From AC-32 sp963704005 (GTDB taxonomy: Bacteria; Actinomycetota; Thermoleophilia; Gaiellales; Gaiellaceae): 64,000 nucleotides of DNA. Below the pieces are notes generated by a model. That model was given only the letters and a program-made list of their open reading frames with translations. It was not told the DNA's origin and searched no databases. This document shows positions 60,913-64,000 of this stretch, piece by piece. The DNA is taken from assembly GCA_963704005.1 (NCBI GenBank), contig CAVPGJ010000001.1:372001-436000 (forward strand), given 5' to 3'. Both the position numbers and the translations under genes were made by a program. The first letter of the stretch is position 1; each line of letters opens with the position of its first letter.

Positions 60913-61730
60913 GCCGGCACCGCCCCGAGCTGGGCGACGCAGCGGGCCGCCGCTTCCAGTCCGAGCTCGATCCCGCCGACGATGAACCCCGCCGCCAGCG
61001 CGTCGCCCGCGCCCGTCGTGTCGACGACCGAGGCGCCGAGCGACGCGTGCTCCTCCGAGCCGCCCGTCCGGTGCACGAGCACCCCACGCGAGCCGCGCTT
61101 GACCACCGCCGTCTCCGCCAGCGCGTAGGCGCCCCCGACCAGCTCCCACTCGGGCTCGTTGGCGAAGACGACGTCGGGCGCGAGCTCGTCCAGCCGCCCG
61201 CGGAACCGATCCGGCCCATAAGCGCGGATCGCGCTCCACGAGGAGAGGTCGACGCTGACCGTCGCGCTCTCCCCGCGCGCCGCTTGGGCCGCCAACAGGG
61301 CCGCCTCGGCGATCGGCTCCGCCAGCAAGGAGTAGCCGGAGAGGTGCAGCCAGCGGCAGTGCCCGAACCACGCCGCGTCGAGCTCCTCGGCCCGCAGCTC
61401 CGGTGAGACGCCCCGGTCGGTCGCCATCGAGCGCTCGCCGTCGGGGCCGACGAACGAGACGACGACGCCGGTCTTCCCGGCAACACGCGGCCCGGCCAGC
61501 TCGACTCCGCGCCGTTCGAGCAGCGACCGCGCCAGCGCGCCCGGCTCGTCGTCCGCCTGCTTGCCGACGAACCGCGCCGGAACGCCGAGCTCGACGACCC
61601 AGGCCGCGACGTTGGCTGCCTGCCCGCCCGAGGCCACGCGGGTCTCGACCGGCGTGTCCGCTCCGGCCGCGAGCTCCCGCGGCGCGCGCACGATCACATC
61701 GAGGAGCAGATCTCCGAGGGTGCACACCAC
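60909..61730 (-). CDS. psuK: PfkB-family carbohydrate/nucleoside kinase (pseudouridine kinase candidate)
   Basis: 273 aa from GTG 61730. VCTLGDLLLDVIVRAP start, ASGGQAANVAAWVVELGVPA (substrate glycines), GERSMATDRG and the catalytic DTTGAGDALAAGFIVGG. PfkB next to and coupled with psuG strongly suggests phosphorylation of pseudouridine, though ribokinase-type substrates are possible. A REP-like element lies immediately upstream of its start, so the promoter is either inside or beyond it. Confidence 0.85.
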   Translation of the reverse strand: MVCTLGDLLLDVIVRAPRELAAGADTPVETRVASGGQAANVAAWVVELGVPARFVGKQADDEPGALARSLLERRGVELAGPRVAGKTGVVVSFVGPDGERSMATDRGVSPELRAEELDAAWFGHCRWLHLSGYSLLAEPIAEAALLAAQAARGESATVSVDLSSWSAIRAYGPDRFRGRLDELAPDVVFANEPEWELVGGAYALAETAVVKRGSRGVLVHRTGGSEEHASLGASVVDTTGAGDALAAGFIVGGIELGLEAAARCVAQLGAVPA

Positions 61731-61733
61731 CAA

Positions 61734-61804
61734 GGCGCCGCTTGCGGTGCCGCCCTCAGCACGCACCGGCTCCGCCGGTGGGTGCGTCTGAAATGACCGG
61801 TCGA
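61734..61804 (+). repeat. REP-like double-hairpin element, copy D
   Basis: GGCGCCGC-TT-GCGGTGCC, GCACGCACCGGC-TCC-GCCGGTGGGTGC, tail GTCTGAAATGACCGGTCGA. Located in the divergent gap between the PfkB kinase and a small plus-strand gene, 4 nt from the kinase start codon. Confidence 0.7.
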
Positions 61805-61847
61805 TGCGTTCTGGTGGCGTCACGGAAGTGAGAACTACAATCGCAGC

Positions 61848-62033
61848 ATGGACGGGGAACCGCGCGGGCAACGACTGCGATCGTTCCTGCTCGGTGGGCT
61901 GGTCGGCGCCTCGGCCGTCCTGGCCGCGGCCCGCCGCCGCCGGCCGCGCGCGCGCGCGACCCCGCCCGGCCTCGCCGCCTTCGAGGACGCGCCCTGCTTC
62001 CGCGAGACCCTCGAGCGCGAGCGGAGGCCATAG
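61848..62033 (+). CDS. 61-aa membrane-anchored conserved protein
   Basis: MDGEPRGQRLRSFLLGGLVG with one short Gly/Ala-rich helix (LLGGLVGASAVLAAA), an Arg cluster (RRRRPRARA) and the end GLAAFEDAPCFRETLERERR. TACAAT (61836-61841) lies 6 nt before the ATG, a clear leaderless promoter. Function unknown. Confidence 0.65.
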   Translation: MDGEPRGQRLRSFLLGGLVGASAVLAAARRRRPRARATPPGLAAFEDAPCFRETLERERRP

Positions 62034-62058
62034 CCACAAGCACAACTATCCTTAGAAC

Positions 62059-62331
62059 GTGCCGATCTACGAGTACCGCTGCCCGAACGGGCACCTGTTC
62101 GAGCTCTTCCAGCGCATGGGCGACCCGCAGCCCGACAAGTGCGAGGTCTGCGATGAAGGCCCGCTGGAGCGCGTGCTCTATCCGGTGGCGGTCCACTTCA
62201 AGGGCTCGGGCTTCTACTCGACCGACTACGGCCGGGGCGGGCGCAAGCAGTCGAAGGACGGCGCCGAGCCCGAGAAGAAGGCGGACAAGGCCGACAAGCC
62301 GGAAAAGAAGGAGAAAGCGGCCGAGGCTTAG
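62059..62331 (+). CDS. FmdB-family zinc ribbon protein
   Basis: 90 aa. MPIYEYRCPNGHLFELFQRM with Cys-x2-(Gly/His), then PDKCEVCDEGPLERVLYPVA and VHFKGSGFYSTDY, the standard FmdB zinc-ribbon family, with a Lys/Glu-rich tail. The family was named for a formamidase regulator and its general role is unknown. TATCCT (62047-62052) lies 6 nt before GTG 62059. Confidence 0.9.
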   Translation: MPIYEYRCPNGHLFELFQRMGDPQPDKCEVCDEGPLERVLYPVAVHFKGSGFYSTDYGRGGRKQSKDGAEPEKKADKADKPEKKEKAAEA

Positions 62332-62393
62332 GCGCTCGCTTGCGGCGCCGACCAAGAGGCCGTGTCGGCTTTGCCGGCGCGGCCGTCCAACGC
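62331..62393 (+). repeat. REP-like double-hairpin element, copy G
   Basis: GGCGCTCGC-TT-GCGGCGCC, then GACCAAGAGGCCGTGTCGGC-TTT-GCCGGCGCGGCC. It starts on the last base of the fmdB stop codon. Tail of the GTCTGAAATG type is lacking. It matches copy F at 1.7 kb most closely. Confidence 0.6.
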
Positions 62394-62439
62394 ACCGTCT
62401 TGGATTCAGGGCGAGGTTGCCCTCAAAGGGCAGGCGCCC

Positions 62440-63642
62440 CTAGTAGCTGCCCGGCGCCGGGTTTCCGAACACGCAGCCCGGCGGGTAGGTGTCTCCCGAC
62501 GGCGCCGGCGGCTGTACCGCCGATTTGCCCAGCACCATCAGGATCACCTTCGCGTTGTCCTCGCTCGGCGTGATGTCCCCGCCGGTCGAGATGCCGCCGA
62601 GGCGGCAGTGGATGGAGTTGCCCGCCCGGAACTTGTTCCAGCCGAGCTCGATGAACTGGTTGGCGGAGAGGTCGGTCGCGAGCGGCTTCATCAGGTCGTC
62701 GCCGATGAACGGCATTCGCATGAACGTGCTGAAGCTCGCCAGCTTGCCCATCAGCGCCTGGAGCACCTGCTGGTTGCGCTGCTCGCGCGTAATGTCGCTC
62801 TCGCCCGGCGCGAGGGCGTTCTTCCGCACCCGCGAGTAGATCAGCGCGCGCCGCCCGTTCAGGTGCTGCACGCCCTTGGCGAAGCGCCAGCCCTGCCAGC
62901 GCTCGCAGCGCACCGCGGAGGCGAACGGGCAGTCGAACTTGGAGACGATCGCCCGCGGGACGTTCACGTCGATGCCGCCGACCTTGTCGATCAGGTCGCG
63001 GAACTCGGCGAAGTTGACCACGATCAGGTGGTTGACCGGGATGTCCGTGTAGCCGGCGATCGTCCGCGCGGCCAGGCGCGGCCCCCCGACCTGGAACGCG
63101 GTGTTGATCTTCGCGTCGCCGTAGCCCGGGATCTGGACGCGCAGGTCGCGCGGGATCGACAGGTAGTAGAGCCGGTGGTGGGTCGGGTCGGTACGCAGCA
63201 GCGTGATCGAGTCCGAATGCTGCTCGCCGGCGCGCGAGACAGCGAGGGAGTGGTCGGTTCCGAGCAGGAGGATCGAGGTCGAGTTGGTCAGCAGCGAGCC
63301 CTTGTCCGGGGCAAGGGCGCTGCCGACCGACTGCGGCAGCCGCTTGTTCGCGGCCGACACGCCGCCGCGGAAGGTCAGGTAGCCGAGCAGCGCCCAGAAG
63401 ACGAGGAAGAGGACGACCACCACGATCGCGATCCCGATCTCGCGGCCCCAGCGGATGCGCCTGGCGGCCTGCGCGGCGGCCGGCCTCGCGCCCGGCCCGC
63501 GGTCGCGGGACTTGCCGTCTCGCCCGGGCCGTGGCCTGCGCGGAGGCGACGGCGGCTTCTGGGCGCCTCCCGTCGGCACGCGCCCCTTGACGCGCCCGCC
63601 GCGGTAGAGGCGATACGGCTTCTCTCCGCCGGGCGACGCCAT
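62440..63642 (-). CDS. LytR-CpsA-Psr (LCP) family cell-wall glycopolymer transferase
   Basis: 400 aa. Basic Pro/Arg-rich cytoplasmic tail, one TM (about residues 69-91), then the LCP domain: SILLLGTDHS, SDSITLLRTDPTHHRLYYLS, IPRDLRVQIPGYGDAKINTA, VNFAEFRDLIDKVGGIDVNV, HLNGRRALIYSRVRKN (catalytic Arg) and DITREQRNQQVLQALM. It attaches glycopolymers to peptidoglycan or arabinogalactan-like polymers outside the membrane. Divergent from the ROK kinase. Confidence 0.92.
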   Translation of the reverse strand: MASPGGEKPYRLYRGGRVKGRVPTGGAQKPPSPPRRPRPGRDGKSRDRGPGARPAAAQAARRIRWGREIGIAIVVVVLFLVFWALLGYLTFRGGVSAANKRLPQSVGSALAPDKGSLLTNSTSILLLGTDHSLAVSRAGEQHSDSITLLRTDPTHHRLYYLSIPRDLRVQIPGYGDAKINTAFQVGGPRLAARTIAGYTDIPVNHLIVVNFAEFRDLIDKVGGIDVNVPRAIVSKFDCPFASAVRCERWQGWRFAKGVQHLNGRRALIYSRVRKNALAPGESDITREQRNQQVLQALMGKLASFSTFMRMPFIGDDLMKPLATDLSANQFIELGWNKFRAGNSIHCRLGGISTGGDITPSEDNAKVILMVLGKSAVQPPAPSGDTYPPGCVFGNPAPGSY

Positions 63643-63663
63643 CCGGCGGCGTATGGTAGCCGC

Positions 63664-64000
63664 GCGTGGCGGAGCCCAAGGTCATAGCCGTGGACCTCGG
63701 CGGGACGAAGATCCTCGGCGCGGTCGTCACCCACGAGGGCGAGATCGCCGCGCGCCACCAGTGCGACTCCGACGTCTCGTCCGAGGAGGCCCTGTTGGCC
63801 GCGATCGACGGGGTCGTCGAGGATCTCCGCGCCGAGACGGAGGTTGCGGCGCTCGGGTTCGGGCTGCCTTCGCGGATCGACCAGCGGACGGGCCGCGCGG
63901 TGGCGTCGGTGAATGTCCCGCTCGAGGACGTCGACTTCCGCTCGCGGATGCAGGAGCGGCACGGGCTGCCGGTCGGAATCGACAACGACGGGAACGCGGC
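63664..64000 (+). CDS. ROK-family sugar kinase/glucokinase, truncated by window end
   Basis: First 112 codons from GTG 63664: VIAVDLGGTKILGAVVTHEG (ATP phosphate-1 motif DxGGTK), LGFGLPSRIDQRTGRAVASV, VPLEDVDFRSRM, HGLPVGIDNDGNAA (substrate-side EN/DND motif). A ROK glucokinase is most likely, since the DNA-binding N-terminus of ROK repressors is absent. The gene continues past the last base of the window. Confidence 0.85.

Overview
The window is a GC-rich (roughly 68-70 %) bacterial chromosome segment with tightly packed, often 4-base-overlapping genes, many GTG starts and many apparently leaderless genes (TANNNT box 6-7 nt before the start codon). The gene content points to Actinomycetota: HspR-type dnaK operon, inositol-phosphate synthase plus a CDP-alcohol phosphatidyltransferase, MoaA, LCP protein, DUF4235. 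The style resembles the deep-branching class Thermoleophilia (Solirubrobacterales/Gaiellales); this placement is inference. No phage, IS element, CRISPR array or rRNA is visible. Numerous single-base frame breaks inside otherwise perfect conserved genes suggest a draft or metagenome assembly.

Layout. 0-1.7 kb: small secreted and membrane proteins. 1.8-4.7 kb: 2-oxoglutarate dehydrogenase E1. 4.9-8.3 kb: a His/Gly-rich exported protein, a membrane diguanylate cyclase, small conserved proteins and a zinc-ribbon microprotein with a probable CTG start. 8.3-13.9 kb: a potABCD-like polyamine transporter and an aminoaldehyde dehydrogenase, with the transporter riddled by 1-nt indels. 14.6-23.9 kb: an intact polyamine/amine island (APC permease, UspA, Lrp regulator, second potADBC set, class III aminotransferase, FAD amine oxidase). 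24.1-31.3 kb: a large secreted repeat protein, a degenerate GGDEF protein, DUF4235, an epoxide-hydrolase-like enzyme and hypotheticals. 31.4-31.9 kb: tRNA-Ala(UGC) between two 176-bp direct repeats. 32-36.3 kb (minus strand): rhomboid protease, ornithine carbamoyltransferase, carbamate kinase and a COG2403-like P-loop protein. 36.4-44 kb: M3 peptidase, YjbQ, secreted phosphoesterase with a Pho-box-like promoter, RNA m5U methyltransferase, MarR with divergent beta-propeller, UDG-like protein. 44.1-49.2 kb (minus): a phosphoinositide locus (GT4-PHP fusion, RHH-Ino1 fusion, CDP-alcohol phosphatidyltransferase, PAP2/Aur1-like protein). 49.3-51.1 kb: moaA and an ATP-grasp protein. 51.2-58.3 kb: dnaK-grpE-dnaJ, three small membrane proteins, hspR, clpB. 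58.3-64 kb: a small overlapping gene pair, membrane and GYD proteins, psuG/psuK-like pseudouridine catabolism, FmdB, LCP protein, and the start of a ROK kinase.

How it works together. The 8.3-23.9 kb region is a polyamine/amine uptake and oxidation module: import by ABC transporters and an APC permease, deamination by an aminotransferase or FAD oxidase, and oxidation of the aminoaldehyde by the dehydrogenase. The 44-49 kb block makes inositol phosphate and phosphoinositol lipids. The 51-58 kb block is a complete protein-disaggregation unit with its own repressor.

Most notable signals: (i) a family of two tiny overlapping genes read in different frames, present at two distant loci (47.4-47.65 kb and 58.33-58.63 kb); (ii) two ribbon-helix-helix domains fused to inositol-phosphate synthase, with a doubled TGCTAGCA palindrome at the start codon; (iii) at least seven REP-like double-hairpin repeats with compensatory changes; (iv) a second palindrome family, GGNGTCNGACNCC; (v) Pho-box-like and MarR-type operators and self-overlapping divergent -10 boxes.
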